Notes: a model not told the origin generated them from the sequence alone. A stretch of DNA of 64,000 nt from Hordeum vulgare subsp. vulgare (GCF_904849725.1 NC_058520.1:321977186-322041185), one strand, 5' to 3'; positions 1 through 12,124 are shown, counted from the stretch's first letter. Program-made: numbers and translations.

Positions 1-201
1 TCAAGATCTATCCAAGTAGGTCTCACAAACTCTTCTCTTGCATGTACTTCTGTTGCCAGTTGCCTCTCGTTTTCCTCTCCCCCACTTCACATTTGCCGTT
101 TTCATTTTCCTTTCTCCTTCGCCGTTTTCTTTTGCCTTTTGCCGTTTCCCTTTGCCAGTTTTCTTGCTTGCTTGTGTGCTTGTTTGTTTGTTGAAGACAT
201 C

Positions 202-2804
202 ATGTCTGAAAACACCAAACTTTGCGACTTCCTGAGCACTAATAATAATGATTTTATTAGTACTCCGATTGCTCCCGCCACTAGTGCTGAATCGTATGAA
301 ATCAACGCAGCTTTGCTGAATCTTGTTATGAAAGAGCAATTCTCTGGCCTTCCCAGTGAAGATGCTGCATCCCATCTCAATACCTTCATTGAGCTTTGTG
401 ATATGCAAAAGAAAAGAGATGTGGATAATGACATGATTAAGTTGAAACTTTTTCCTTTCTCGTTGCGAGATCGCGCAAAAACTTGGTTTTCTTCTTTGCC
501 TAAAAATAGTATCGATTCTTGGGATAGATGCAAAGATGCTTACATATCCAAGTATTTTCCGCCGGCTAAGATCATCTCCTTACGTAACGATATCATGAAT
601 TTCAAGCAACTTGATCATGAACACGTTGCACAATCTTGGGAGAGGATGAAGCTTATGATTAGAAATTGTCCTGCTCATGGCTTGAGTTTGTGGATGATTA
701 TACAAATCTTTTACGCTGGCTTGAATTTCGCTTCTCGCAATATCTTGGACTCCGCCTCTGGTGGAACGTTCATGGAAATCACGTTAGGAGACGCTACAAA
801 ACTCCTAGACAATATCATGACCAATTACTCTCAGTGGCACACTGAAAGGTCGCCTGCTAGCAAAAAGGTGCACGCTATAGAAGAGATTAACTCGCTTAGT
901 GCTAAGATGGACGAGTTGATGAATTTGGTTGCTAGTAGAAACACTACCGTAGATCCTAATGACATGCCACTATCTTCTTTGATTGAGAGTAGCAACGCTA
1001 GTTTGGACGTGAATTTTGTTGGTAGGAACGATTTTGGCAACAACAATGCTTTTAGAGGAAACCATGTTCCTAGGCCTTTTCCTAGTAACTCCTCTAACAA
1101 TTATGGCAATTCCTACGGCAACACTTATGGAAATCACAACAAATTACCCTATGATCTAGAGAGTAATATCAAAGAGTTCATCAACTCTCAAAAGATTTTC
1201 AATGCGTCCATAGAGGAAAAACTACTCAAAATAGACGATTTGGCTAAGAGCGCTGATAGGATGTCTTGTGATATTGATGCTTTGAAAGCTAGATGCGCTC
1301 CTCCCAAGGTAAACTTGGATGAAACTTTGAAATCTATGCGTATCACCATGAATGAGAGCAAAGAAAGAACCGCCCAAATTCGCGCTAGACATGAATGGTT
1401 TAAAAGGGTGCGTTCTAGTGATGCAAATCACAAAGATCTTAAAGTGCTTGGTGTGTCTCCTCTTGAATCTTTGTTTTCGCGTGCCAAACCTACTTATGGA
1501 GGGGCTGGATATGAATCCACTTTGGTTGAAAAACGCCCCGATGATTCAGAGTCCACCTATCTTGATGATAAAGGTGTGGATAGTGGAGTAGATGATGGGG
1601 TTATAGTCCCAGGGTAGGGTCATAGGCCCGCCCTACACGTCCTACCTTTCATAGAAGACAAGGCCCTTAGTCAGTTCCGACTGAACTAAGGACTTCCCCA
1701 TCATCCAGTCGGCGACGAGCATTCGGAGCGTATTTAACGTACCGACTGGATTCCACTCTGTACATCGTAACCTCCCAGGAGGGCAACGGTCATATGTTTT
1801 CATACACCATTATTAACATTTAAGGCATACGTTACCTGTAACATAGGCATTTATTCGCCACTATTCCACTCCTGTCCACCGGGACATTATGAAGGGCAAC
1901 GCACTCTATATAAGCCGCCCTTCCCCACTGGTGCACGGTTTGGCTTTTACTGTAATCCTATATTCCACTCGACACTAAGCTCCCAAGAGCACTGAGACGT
2001 AGGGCTTTTACCTCCACTGTAGAGGGGCCTGAACTCGTACCACCTCGCCGTAGCTAAGGCTCTGCCCATCCTTTCATACCCTACACATCTACTGTCAGAC
2101 TTATACCCACGACAGTAGAAGAAGTCAAAATTTTGGGTAGTAATGAAACTCCCACTTTGGATTTCAAGGAATTCAATTATGATAATTGCTCCTTATTTGA
2201 ATACATTTCTTTGATGCAATCCATTGCAAACTCTCCACATGCTTATAGACAAAGAAAAGCCTTTACCGCGCATATCGTAGATGCTATGATGAAATCTCTT
2301 GAAGAGAAGCTCGAACTAGAATTCTCGATACCTAGAAAACTTCATGATGAGTGGGAACCTACTATCAAAATCAAGATAAAAAACTATGAGTGCAATGCTT
2401 TGTGTGATTTGGGTGCTAGTGTTTCCGCGATTCCAAAGTCTTTATGTGATATTCTTGGTTTTCATGAGATTGAAGAGTGTTCTCCTAATTTGCATCTTGC
2501 GGATTCTACCGTCAAGAATCCCATGGGGAGGATCGATGATGTTCTTATTGTTGCAAATAAGAACAATGTACCCGTGGATTTCATTGTACTTGACATAGAT
2601 TGCAATCCTTCATGTCCCATTATTCTTGGTAGACCTTTCCTAAGGACTATTGGTGCTATCATCGATATGAAGGAAGGGAATATTAGATTTCAATTTCCCT
2701 TAAAGAAGGGCATGGAGCACTTTCCTAGAAACAAAATAAGATTGCCTTATGAATCTATGATGAGGGCTACCTATGGTTTGAGCACCAAAGATGACTATAC
2801 GTGA
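202..2804 (+). pseudogene. gag-protease ORF of the Sabrina-like element, split by a solo LTR
   Basis: ATG at 202 (MSENTKLCDF...) opens a gag whose core, roughly residues 40-180, has the plant retrotransposon gag pattern (RDRAKTWFSSLP). The coding part runs 202-1592, is interrupted by an LTR plus target duplication (1593-2119), and resumes at 2120. Without the insert and one duplication copy the two parts are in the same phase with no stop at the junction, ending at TGA 2802-2804. The second part carries a retropepsin: active-site motif CDLGASVSAIP (about 2403-2435) and the downstream LGRPFL motif. As it stands translation stops at 1615-1617, inside the inserted LTR. No zinc knuckle is visible. 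The stop after the protease, with no RT following, fits a non-autonomous subfamily. Confidence 0.8.
1593..2114 (+). mobile_element. Solo LTR of a RIRE2/Retand-type gypsy element
   Basis: A 522-bp unit starts TGATGGGGTTATAG and ends CCCACGACA, flanked by perfect 5-bp direct repeats GTAGA (1588-1592 and 2115-2119). It has TG..CA ends, a TATA-box region (CTATATAAG, about 1910-1919) and no internal domain, so it is a solo LTR left by recombination between the two LTRs of a full element. The ends resemble the large RIRE2-like group of grass gypsy elements; the family name is uncertain. Confidence 0.85.
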
Positions 2805-5474
2805 TTCCATCACTTTCGCCTAGCTAAGGGCGTTAAACAAAAGCGCTTGTTGGGAGGCAATCCAACGAATCTATCCTTTTTCTTTCTGTTTTGTGTTTTA
2901 CACACTTTCATAATTCTGTTATGATTGTGTTTTTTGTGTTTCTTTTTGCGTTTGTGCCAAGCAAAACCGTTATGATTAGTCTTGAGGATGATCGTTTGGT
3001 CATGCTGGGAAAGACAAAAACTTTCTGCTCACGAAAAGAATTTTCATTTTTTTTAAGTAAGAGATTTTGAGTTGAATCTTTTTGCTGCTGATTGCTACGC
3101 AAATTCTTCAGACCGTCGTAATTGTTCAGAATTTTTTAAGTACCAGAGGTATACGAAACATACAGATTGCTACAGACTGGTCTGCTGTTAACAGATTATG
3201 TTTTTGTTGTGTTGCTTGCTTATTTTGATGAGACTATGGATAGTATCGGGGGGTATTAGCCATGGAAGATTGAAATTACAGTAACCCAACATCAGCACAA
3301 GTAGAATTTAAGTTTGCTACAGTACCTAAGGAAGTGGTGGTTTGCTTTCTTGTACTAATGTTATCGCGAGTTTCTGTTTAAGTTTCGTGTTGTGAAGTTT
3401 TCAAGTTTTGGGTGAAGTTCTTGTGGACAAAGAGATAAAGAGTGGCAAGATCTCAAGCTTGGGGATGCCCAAGGCACCCCAATAGATTCAAGGATGCCGT
3501 AAAATCCTAAGCTTGGGGATGCCCCGGGAAGGCATCCCGACTCTCGTCTTCAATCCATCGGTAACATTAATTGGGGCTATATTTTTATTCACCACATGTT
3601 ATGTGTTTTTTCTTGGAGCGTCTTGTATCTTAGGAGTCTTTTATTTTTGTTGTGACACAATCATCCTTGCTGCACACCTAGAGAGAGAGACATGCACACA
3701 CCATGATTTTGTCGAGCTTCACTTATATCTTTTGGTAGACAATTCAGCTCACATGTGCTTCACTTGTATCTTGTGAGCTAGATACTTTTGCTCTATGTGC
3801 TTCACTTATATATTTCAGAGCGCAGCAGTGCGTGGCTTTGTAGTTGATCTATGATTTGAAAGTAGTCTCAAAAAGGGGTAGTTATCCAAAGGGATACTAA
3901 AACTTCCTCCTTCATGTCCATTGAATTGTTAGAGAAGTTGGATTCATCTCAATTAGTTTTGAGTTGTGGTTATGGTAATATTCAAATCATGCTAGTGAGG
4001 TGTTGTGGATCTAGAAATACTTGTGTTGAAGTTAGTGATTCCCGTAGCATGCACGTATGGTGAACCGCTATGTGATGAAATGTGAGCATGATTAGTATAT
4101 TGATTGTCATCATTTGCATGGCGGTCGGGATCGCGCGATGGTTTATACCTACCAACCCTTCCCCTAGGAGTATGCGTTGAATGCTTTGTTTCGATTACTA
4201 ATAAAACTTTTGCAACAAGTATATGAGTTCTTCATGACTAATGTTGAGTCCATGGTTTAGATGCACTTTCACCTTCCACCATCACTATCTTCTTAGTGTC
4301 GTGCAACTTTCGCCGGTGCACAAAACCCACCATTAGCCTCCCTCAAAACAGCCACCATACTTACCTACTATGGCTTTTTCAAAGTCATTCCGAGATATAT
4401 TGCCATGCAACTACCACCATGATATGTGTCACCACGTCTACATTGCCTTTGCATGATCGTAAGATAGCTACCATGATGTTTCCATTGATGTCTATGCCAT
4501 GCTAGATCGTTGCCACGGTACACTACCGAAGGCATTCCATATAGAGTCATAATTGCTCTAAGTTTTGAGTTGAAAGTGTGATGATCCTCATTATTGGAGA
4601 ATTGTCCCATGTGAGGAAATAAAAGAGGCCAAAGAAGCCCGTAAAAAAGTGGCCAAAGAGCCCACCAAAATAAAAAAATGAGAGAAAAAGAGAGAAGGGA
4701 CAATGCTACCACTTTTTCCACACTTGTGCATTTTGAGCACCATGATCTTCATGATTGAGAGTCTATCGTTTTGTCACCACCATATAGCTAGTGGTAAATT
4801 CTCATTATATAACTTGGCTTGTATATTCCAATGATAGGCTTCCTCAAAATTGCCTTATGTCTTCGTGAGCAAGCAAGTTGGATGCACACCCACTAGTTTT
4901 CTTTAAGAGCTTTCACATACTTGTAGCTCTAGTGCATCATTTGTATGGCAATCCCTACTCATTCACATTGATTTCTATTGATGAGCATCTCCACAACTCA
5001 TTGATATGCCTAGTTAATGTGACTAACTTCTCCTTTTTGTCTTGCAACCTCCACCACATTCCACACCATCTATAGTGCTATAACCATGGCTCACGCTCAT
5101 GTATTGCGTGAGAGTTGAAAATGTTTGAGAAAGTAAAGGTGTGAAACAATTACTTGGCCAATACCGGGGTTGTGCATGATTTAAATTCGATGTGCAATGA
5201 TGATAGAGCATAGCCAGACTATCTGCTTTTGTAGGGATAACTTTCTTTCGGCCTTGTTATTTTGAAAGTTCATGATTACTTTGCTAGTTTGCTTGAATTA
5301 TTATTGTTTCCACGTCAATAGCAAATTATTGTTTTGAATCTAATGGATCTGAACATTCAGATCACATAAGAGGAATTACAAAGGACACCTATGTTAGGTA
5401 GCATGAAAACATCAAAAATTCATTCTTATCACTTCCCTACTCGAGGACGAGGAGGAGTTAAGATTGGGGATGCT
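2805..5474 (+). other. Non-coding 3' internal region of the Sabrina-like element, ending in a polypurine tract
   Basis: 2.67 kb without a credible reading frame between the protease stop and the 3' LTR. It contains repeated AGCTTGGGGATGCCC-type blocks (about 3457-3530), a purine-rich stretch (about 4615-4700) and, immediately before the LTR, AGATTGGGGATGCT (5461-5474), the polypurine tract. In autonomous Athila relatives RT, RNase H and integrase sit between protease and LTR; none is recognisable here. Confidence 0.7.
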
Positions 5475-5745
5475 TGATACGTCTCAAACGTATCTATAAT
5501 TTTTGATGGTTTCACGCTGTTATCTTGTCTTCTTTGTATGTTATATGTACCTTTTTATATCTTTTTTGGGGACTAACTTATTGATTCAGTGCCAAGTGCC
5601 AGTTCCTGTTTTTCCGTGTTTTTGACTCTTTTCAGATCTGATTTTGGAACGGAGTCCAAACGGAATAAAATCCCCGAAATTATTTTTCCCGAACGGAAGA
5701 AGTCCAGGGAGACTTTGGGCCAGGCCAGGTGGGCCCTAGGGAGCC

Positions 5746-5797
5746 CACAAGCTTGCACCACGCCACCAGGGGGGAGGCGGCGGTGTGCAAGCTTGTG
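5746..5797. repeat. Inverted repeat (hairpin) upstream of the LTR TATA box
   Basis: The arms CACAAGCTTGCAC (5746-5758) and GTGCAAGCTTGTG (5785-5797) are perfect reverse complements separated by a 26-bp GC-rich loop. The structure lies about 35 bp upstream of the TATA box. Similar GC-rich hairpins occur at the same place in the other Athila-type LTRs of this window. Confidence 0.8.
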
Positions 5798-5832
5798 GCT
5801 TCCCTGGACGCCTCCTGACCTTGGTTTTGCGC

Positions 5833-5841
5833 CTATATATT
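5833..5841 (+). promoter_or_regulatory. Putative TATA box of the Sabrina-like LTR
   Basis: CTATATATT in the middle of the LTR, followed by a leader-like stretch and the conserved downstream LTR sequence. This is the expected U3/R promoter position. Confidence 0.5.
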
Positions 5842-7077
5842 CCCAAATATTCCGCAAAAAATTAGGGGAGCCTCGAAAATAATTTTCCGCCGCTGCAAGC
5901 TTCCGTTTACGCAAGATCTCATCTGGAGACCCTTCCCGGCACCCTACCGGAGGGGACTTTGGAGCTGGAGGGCTTCTTCATCATCATCATCGCCCCTCCA
6001 ATGACTCGTGAGTAGTTCACTTCAGACCTACGGGTCCGTAGTTAGTAGCTAGATGGCTTCTTCTCTCTCTTGGATCTTCAATACAAAGTTCTCCATGATC
6101 TTCATGGAGATCTATCCGATGTAATCTTCTTTGGCGGTGTGTTTGTCGAGATCCGATGAATTGTGGACTTGTGATCAGATTATCTATGATATATATTTGA
6201 GTCTTTGCTGATTTCTTATATGCATGATTTGATATCCTTGTAAGTCTCTCCGAGTGTTGTGTTTTGTTTGGCCAACTAGATCTATGATTCTTGCAACGGG
6301 AGAAGTGCTTGGTTTTGGGTTCTGCCATGTGGTGACCTTTCCCAGTGACAGTAGGGGCAACAAAGCACACATCAAGTAGTTGCCATTAAGGGTAAAAAGA
6401 TGGGGGTTTTATCATTGGTTTGAGATTATCCCTCTACATCATGTCATCTTGCTTAAGGCATTACTCTGTTCTTATGGACTTAATACACTAGATGCATGCT
6501 GGATAGCGGTCGATGTGTGGAGTAATAGTAGTAGATGCAGAAAGTATCGGTCTACTTGTTTCGGACGTGATGCCTATAGAAATAATCATTGCATAGATAT
6601 CGTCACGACTCTGCACAATTCTATCAATTGCTCGACAGTAATTTGTTCACCCACCGTCTACTTGCTTTCATGAGAGAAGCCACTAGTAAACACTACGGCC
6701 CCCGGGTCTATTCACATCCATCGTTTACACCTCCGCTTTTACTTTGCTTTGTTACTTTGTTGCTTTCAGTACTCACTTGGCAAACAATCTATAAGGGATT
6801 GACAACCCCTTCATAGCGTTGGGTGCAAGTTTTTGTGTTTGTGCAGGATCTTGAGATACTCTTCCGTCGGATTGATACCTTGGTTCTCAAACTGAGGGAA
6901 ATACTTACCACCGCTACGCTACATCACCCTTTCCGCTTCGAGGGAACACCAATGCAAGGCTCCAAGGACACGGGGGAAATCATTTGCATACTTGCCTAGG
7001 AAGTCCCTTAAGGCGTAGCCGCAGCTGAAGGATTCCTGGTGCCATTGCTGAGGAGTATCAAGCAACACTCCTATTTC

Positions 7078-7095
7078 TGGCGCCGTTGGGAGGTC
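7078..7095 (+). other. Primer binding site (Athila/tRNA-Asp type), diverged
   Basis: TGGCGCCGTTGGGAGG resembles the TGGCGCCGTTGCCGGGGA site of Athila-type elements, which is intact apart from one base at 20539-20556 here. It shows that LTR 5475-7060 is followed by the start of an element internal region, although it is also preceded by the 3' end of one. Confidence 0.55.
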
Positions 7096-7511
7096 TTTTG
7101 TTGCAGTAGCACTTATCTTTCTTGGTGTGAATCCTTTTTCCCATGTGCCCTGCTCCTTTGCCTTTTTTCCTGTCGGCCAGCCGGCTTGCGGACTTTGGCC
7201 GAGCAAGGAGAGGGCTGCGGAGGCAGGGTGTTGGTACTTCAGATTTTTTGCAAGTTAGATTTTTGAACGGTCATGACAGTGTGGCTAGACCCGACCTGCC
7301 CCTTGTCAATATTTCTCATATACCCCACCCGTTTTTCTTGTGTGCCTGCCGGTTGTACAACCAGGTTGTGGTCTATAGCCGGTTAGGCTTAGGCCATTGG
7401 GGATGAGGGCCTTAGTACTTTACCAAGCTAGGGTGGGGGTTGGGTGAGCCAGCAGTCCCTTGGTTGGCCGAGCCAACTCGGGGGCAGCCATCGTTGAAGA
7501 AAAACTTTGCC
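7096..7511 (-). mobile_element. 3' untranslated end of the RIRE2/Retand-like gypsy (low-coordinate piece)
   Basis: No reading frame. The sequence up to 7511 is joined, through the ATAGT target duplication of SIRE A, to 38515 onward, where a minus-strand gypsy integrase ends. It is therefore the 3' untranslated part of that element. I could not find its 3' LTR; the junction with the Athila-type sequence lies somewhere in 7095-7250 and probably involves a deletion. Confidence 0.5.
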
Positions 7512-7516
7512 ATAGT

Positions 7517-8918
7517 TGAAAGTGTGTTATACCGACTAGAGGGGGGGGGGTGAGTAGGAGAATTTTAGAATTTCATCGCTGAGGAAATTCCTTTTTAGGA
7601 AATTCCTTTTTAGGAAATTCCTCACTCATGAATAAGTTGCAGCGGAAACAACAAAGGATCAGGGTGCAAAGTATCACTACATCACTTTTCAAGATGAGGA
7701 ATGTGAAAAACAGTTTGCACAGTACGCATGCTCAGAGTAAGCAGGTGAGGATTAACTTGCGTGAAGAATTTGAGGTTGAGGAAATTCACAGAAAGACTTC
7801 AAAAAATTCTTCAAACAGTGACAATGAAAATCTTCAACATACAATATGGAGGAATTGAAAGAGTTGAAGAAATAGAACACGTATCAGAGTGAAGACAGTG
7901 GTTGATGACCCAGTTCCAACTGATGTGACAGTTGTACGTCTGGTTTGGAGCGGCTTGGTATTGAAACCAAAAGACACACAGTCCCGGGACACACAGTCCA
8001 AACCGTATTCAACTTGAGCTAAGGACACACAGTCCTCGCCCAACACTCGTGGTAAGTCTTTAGGGCAGACTTCCAAACCCTCACAAACTTGGTCTCCCGG
8101 CGATCCACAATTGACTGCTGGATTGCTCCAGACCATGACGCCTAACCGTCTAGAGGATGCACAGTCCTCAAAGGTAAAAGGCTTCAGTTCCACACAGGAA
8201 CAAATTCTTCAGTGATGCTCAATCACTTGGTTTTTGGTTTGTGGTTTGGTGTTTGGGGTATTTCCTAACTGATGATTTACTCTCGAAGACTTTGAGGAAT
8301 TTGGGTTGCTCTAAATGACAAGTGTCAGTTTCTCGCGGAGCAGCCAACCAGCTAATGGTTGTGGGGGCGGCTATTTATAGCCTGGGAGCATTATGACCGT
8401 TGGTGTGGATAAGATCGATGATGTGGCACGAATTGCGGCAACGGTCGGGACCCTCAACTGTGAGAGTCCTCATGTCTCTCATATTCCACACTTGAGGCTT
8501 TTGATAGGATTAGGCTTGGGTTGAGCATCATGAGGAAATTCATTCTGAAGTGTTACCTCGACCCCCTTTAACAGTACGGTGTTCCTATGACTCAAGAGTG
8601 AAGAAAATAAAATAAAAAGAATAAATCTTCACGCCTCAAAGTCTTCGGATCGTTTTTCTTCAGGACACATAGAATTCCTCATCTTCAATATCTTCATGAG
8701 GATTATCAATTTCATCGCAATTTCTTCGCGATCAAAGTCTTCAGCAGAAGACCAATTTCTTCAGCCGAAGATACACATTTTTAGGGGTTGATATTCATCG
8801 TATATTTCAAACTCCTCAGTGACTTATAGATCTTGTGTACACTCATTAACACATTAGATACTTAACCTATAAGTCTTCAAACCACAAAAATCACTAAGGG
8901 GTACTAGATGCACTTACA
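7517..8918 (-). repeat. 3' LTR of SIRE A
   Basis: 1402 bp, plus-strand ends TGAAAGTGTG...GCACTTACA (TG..CA). It is preceded by ATAGT and followed by the reverse complement of the polypurine tract. It matches the other LTR copy (29635-30223 joined to 37705-38514, about 1.40 kb) throughout, with scattered substitutions and short indels, for example duplicated GGAAATTCCT units at 7581-7620. Confidence 0.88.
8371..8380 (-). promoter_or_regulatory. TATA box of the SIRE A LTR
   Basis: CTATAAATAG on the minus strand, in the middle of the LTR. The other LTR copy keeps TATAAATA at 37934-37941. It is the likely U3 promoter of the element. Confidence 0.6.
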
Positions 8919-8937
8919 ATCGCCCCCTTTTTGGTGG
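8919..8937 (-). other. Polypurine tract of SIRE A
   Basis: The minus strand reads CCACCAAAAAGGGGGCGAT directly before the LTR start TGTAAGTGC. This is the plus-strand primer site for reverse transcription and fixes the element orientation. Confidence 0.8.
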
Positions 8938-9446
8938 TTGATGACAATTAGGTTAAGTCTTCAACTGGATAAAAATATGAAGTGTAAATACTCATTTTGA
9001 GGAATTTGAAATCAAGATACTGAGAGACTCCCCCTGAAGATGTGCAGATCTTGAGGATTTTGCTTTTCACAGCAAATGCACATTGATGATTTATATCATG
9101 GAGATCTCCCCCTGTATCTTGTAAATCATGTATACATGTTACATATAATATGAAGAATTTGAGAATGCATGATGAGAAATGGTATCTGACGAATTTCAGC
9201 ATGCGTGCATTAATATTTTGAGGAATAAGCACGCGAAGAAAAACATTCAAGAGCGTCAGAGTACCATCGGGCTTAAGTTACAAATCGTTACATAAAAACA
9301 CTTCAGAAGAACCAAGAGTTTGTAACTTAATAAAGTTCATAAGCCCCAAAATATATCCCGCGTGAAGACTAACTCTCAGATTTCTCCCCCTTTGTCATCA
9401 AGTGACGAAAAGGGACAAACTAAGGACTACCACCCCCTGAAGACTT
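8938..9446 (-). other. 3' untranslated region of SIRE A
   Basis: 509 bp between the end of the env-position ORF and the polypurine tract. It is AT-rich and contains short clusters of CTCCCCCT (9027-9036, 9106-9115, 9383-9392), which are spare polypurine-like tracts on the minus strand. No reading frame is recognisable. Confidence 0.5.
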
Positions 9447-12124
9447 TCACTTCTTGGCTGATGAAGAAGACACGTGAGAATTCTTAGCGACGGGCTTGCT
9501 CCTTGGGCCAGTGGTATTGTCTTGTGGGTCGTCATCAGATTCTGTAGTGCGGAATGAAGAAAAGGAACTGTCCTCAAGGTCTGGAACTAGAATTGGCTTG
9601 AATTTCTTCTTGGGAGGCCACGACTAGTCGAAGTCCTAAGTAAACTCCAATTCATCAAGTTCTTCTTGGGTCTTCAGATGAGCCAGAGTGGCCCAGGTGC
9701 GATCAAAAACCTCATGAAGATAGTAGTGATTTTTCTTCACTGCATTCTGAGTCTCATTGAGGGTTTCCACAATGGCACTGAATTGACGTTTGACCCATTT
9801 GTGATTGCGATCGACCTTCTAATGAAGACTGAGGATTAGTTCTCTGTTAGTCAATATCCTTGGGGCAACAGGGCTAGGCGGCTCCTGAGTTTCAGTGTCA
9901 TCCCATGAAGAATAAGCTTCTGGTTCACGAAACTAGCCATCAAGGGGCCGACTTCCTTCATCAATGACAGATTTTCCTTTTTCTTCAATAGGCTCAAAAG
10001 TCTTCTTGTTGACTCTGATAGGAGGCAGATATCCAATGTGATTGTTGAAATCAGCATGATAGTTGATGCCTGGCCTGCGTCTGATGAATCTCATGATCCA
10101 TGGAGCGTAAATCTTCAGGTCGAAGGGTGACATAGCATTGTCAGCCAGAGTCCTCAGGAAGAAGTCGTGAAGGTTTATTGGTATGCCATGGATGATGTTG
10201 GAGAGGATATTCTTCATGATGCCTACGCCATCTTCTTCATCATCATGGCCTTTGATTGGAGCGATGACACTACACAAGATCCTATAGACAGTCCTGGGTT
10301 CATACTTCAAGTCTTGAACCAGAAAGGTCGTTCTTGGAGGTTGATCCTTGGCCAAAGGCTTCATGAGGACTTCTATCAGCTTGGTTGGTAATTCCCGTTC
10401 ATCATACATCAACACAGCTTGTTCTAAGCGAACTGAAACTGGAAGCACTCGCAACAGCTCAATGGCAGGAGCTTTGTAATGAGTGTCTATCCTTCGGGTC
10501 TCCAGAGATGTGGAAAGTAGCATAAAATTGAAGAACAATATCACTGTTCCAATCACTGATATCAGTGCACAGAGGCAGCAGTCCGTCTTCATGAAGAACG
10601 TTGAGGACTGGGGCGAAGCAAGGAATTTCGTCCATCTCAACATGAGGAATATGCCTGTGCTGAAATATTTTGTTTCCACCACAAAGCAAAGAGGCATAGT
10701 AGTTGAGCTGAGTCCTTGTCCAAAACTTCCTGTGCGTGATGCGAAGCTTGTCATATGGATTGTTGCCGATGAAATACATCCATTCTTCATACAACTCCTC
10801 TTTCTGAAACTTTGGCCTCTTTGAAAAAGGCTGATTTTGGATTGGCTGAAGATTATGCTGCTTTTCTTTAGGAGATACTATCATTGTTGTTTCATAGTTG
10901 ACCACAACAATAGCAGTTTCAGTATTGGCTGCAGGAGCATTTTCTTCAGCATGTTCCCGAGGTTGAGGATTTTCCTTAGGTTGAGGATTTTCCTCGAGAT
11001 AAGGATTTTCCACAGCTTGAGGAATTTTCTTGGTGGAGGAGGCAAAATCTTAAGCTGTTGCAGCTGATCCTTGAGTAGGTTCATCAGACGACCATATGGT
11101 TGATACCTGGGGGAAGTTTCAAGTCATCAATGGGTGTGTTTGGATCATCATACCAGACATTGATGTGGTCCAACAGAACCTTTGGATCCATGGCAAGAGG
11201 AATAGCGCTGCCTAAAGCTTGTGCAACTTGTTCCTGCTTGTTTCTCATGATGGCTTGAAGAGTTTCATCATCAAATTCATCACTTCCTTCTGATGCAGAA
11301 GGAACGTTGATGACTTTGCTTGGGCTAGGCCTGATGCCTCTTCCAGCAGTCATTTTATTCTTCAATGGTGTTGGTGAAGACTTTGTCTCTGAGCTCGTGG
11401 AAGATGGTACGGAAGAGCTGGAGTGAGCGGGCCGTTGCTTGACAATCTGCTTGTGTTCAAGCTTTGAGGCATGTGTATCTATTGAGGGTTTTGGCGCTGG
11501 TGCAGCCTTCTGAGGCAATTGCTCTTTAGGATTTGAAGACTTTGGTTTCCGTGGCACATTCTTCACTTGAGGAATAGCTGTACCAGAAGCTTCAGCAGCA
11601 GAAGAGGTGGCTGCAGTGGCGGCAGCAGATTCTTCATTGAATTTCCTCAGTGAAGCTTATGCTTTCTTCTGAAGTTTAGACAAGTGTTTGTCTTTCTCCT
11701 CAGGGTAATCATCAACAGTTTTGATGCTGGAGGGATGTTCTACCTGATGATCACCAAGACGAGGTCTTTTGCAAGGCTTGAGGGCAAATTTCTTCGCATA
11801 CTTGGGAGTGACAAAGCGATATTCCATCCATTCCTTAGTCTAACTACGTTCTATCCTCTGAAGCCTGATTTTTCTTTTTGCCATAGGTTCTTGCTCATCT
11901 GGCGTACAATAGTCAAGGTATATATCCTCAGGGATATCAATTGCAGTGTTCTGTTCAAGTTTCTTCCCACCTTTTTGCTTTCTGTCATCTTCCATTTTCT
12001 TCAGCTGAGGATTTGGTTGAGGAATTTGGACTGTTGAGGATTCTGATGACACTGGCAAAGTTTCTTCGAGGAACGCTGCAAATGAGTTAAGTTGATGAGA
12101 ACCTAGAGATTCATCAGCTGACAT
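9447..12124 (-). pseudogene. env-position ORF of SIRE A, broken
   Basis: ATG at 12124 (MSADESLGSHQL...) opens a region of about 890 codons ending at TGA 9447-9449. It is spread over phases by at least one frameshift (about 10.5 kb) and cut by stops, including TAG at 9933-9935, 9819-9821, 9636-9638 and 9624-9626. The N-terminal third is Ser/Lys/Pro-rich and low-complexity; then comes a glutamine/proline patch; the middle (about 10.0-10.8 kb) is an ordered-looking domain with the pattern LQFYATFHIS, shared with SIRE B (SQFYVIVHFS). I see no signal peptide or convincing membrane segment, so 'env' is positional only. Its true role is unknown. A promoter-like block lies upstream. Confidence 0.65.

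Larger units (their letters stand above)
1..7060 (+). mobile_element. Sabrina-like Athila-lineage gypsy retrotransposon, partial (5' end outside window)
   Basis: The segment runs from the leader of an Athila-type element through gag-protease, a long non-coding 3' region, a polypurine tract and an LTR beginning TGATACGTCTC. The LTR start, the AAGCTTGGGGATGCCC-type internal sequence and the GGGCGTTAAAC..GCGCTTGTTGGGAGGC block after the protease are typical of Triticeae Sabrina elements (recalled, not searched). The 5' LTR lies to the left of the window. No reverse transcriptase, RNase H or integrase is present, so this copy would depend on enzymes supplied in trans. A solo LTR of another gypsy family sits inside its coding region. 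Confidence 0.75.
5475..7060 (+). repeat. LTR of the Sabrina-like element
   Basis: It starts TGATACGTCTCAAACG directly after the polypurine tract. The end is placed at ...GGAGTATCA because a primer-binding-site motif follows 17 bp later; this end is less certain than the start. It contains a TATA box (5833-5841), a 13-bp-arm inverted repeat and the TTCTCAAACTGAGGGAAATACTTACC block common near the end of Athila-type LTRs in Triticeae. It has element-internal sequence on both sides. Confidence 0.75.

Noticed and set aside
7541..7550. G run near the left end of SIRE A and similar runs at 28147-28160 and 43887-43897
   Set aside because: Simple homopolymer variation in LTR or linker sequence. G-quadruplex formation is possible but nothing else supports a function.
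10167..10824. Plus-strand frames of 74-113 codons over the env-position ORF of SIRE A
   Set aside because: They are the complement of a longer minus-strand coding region conserved in layout with SIRE B.
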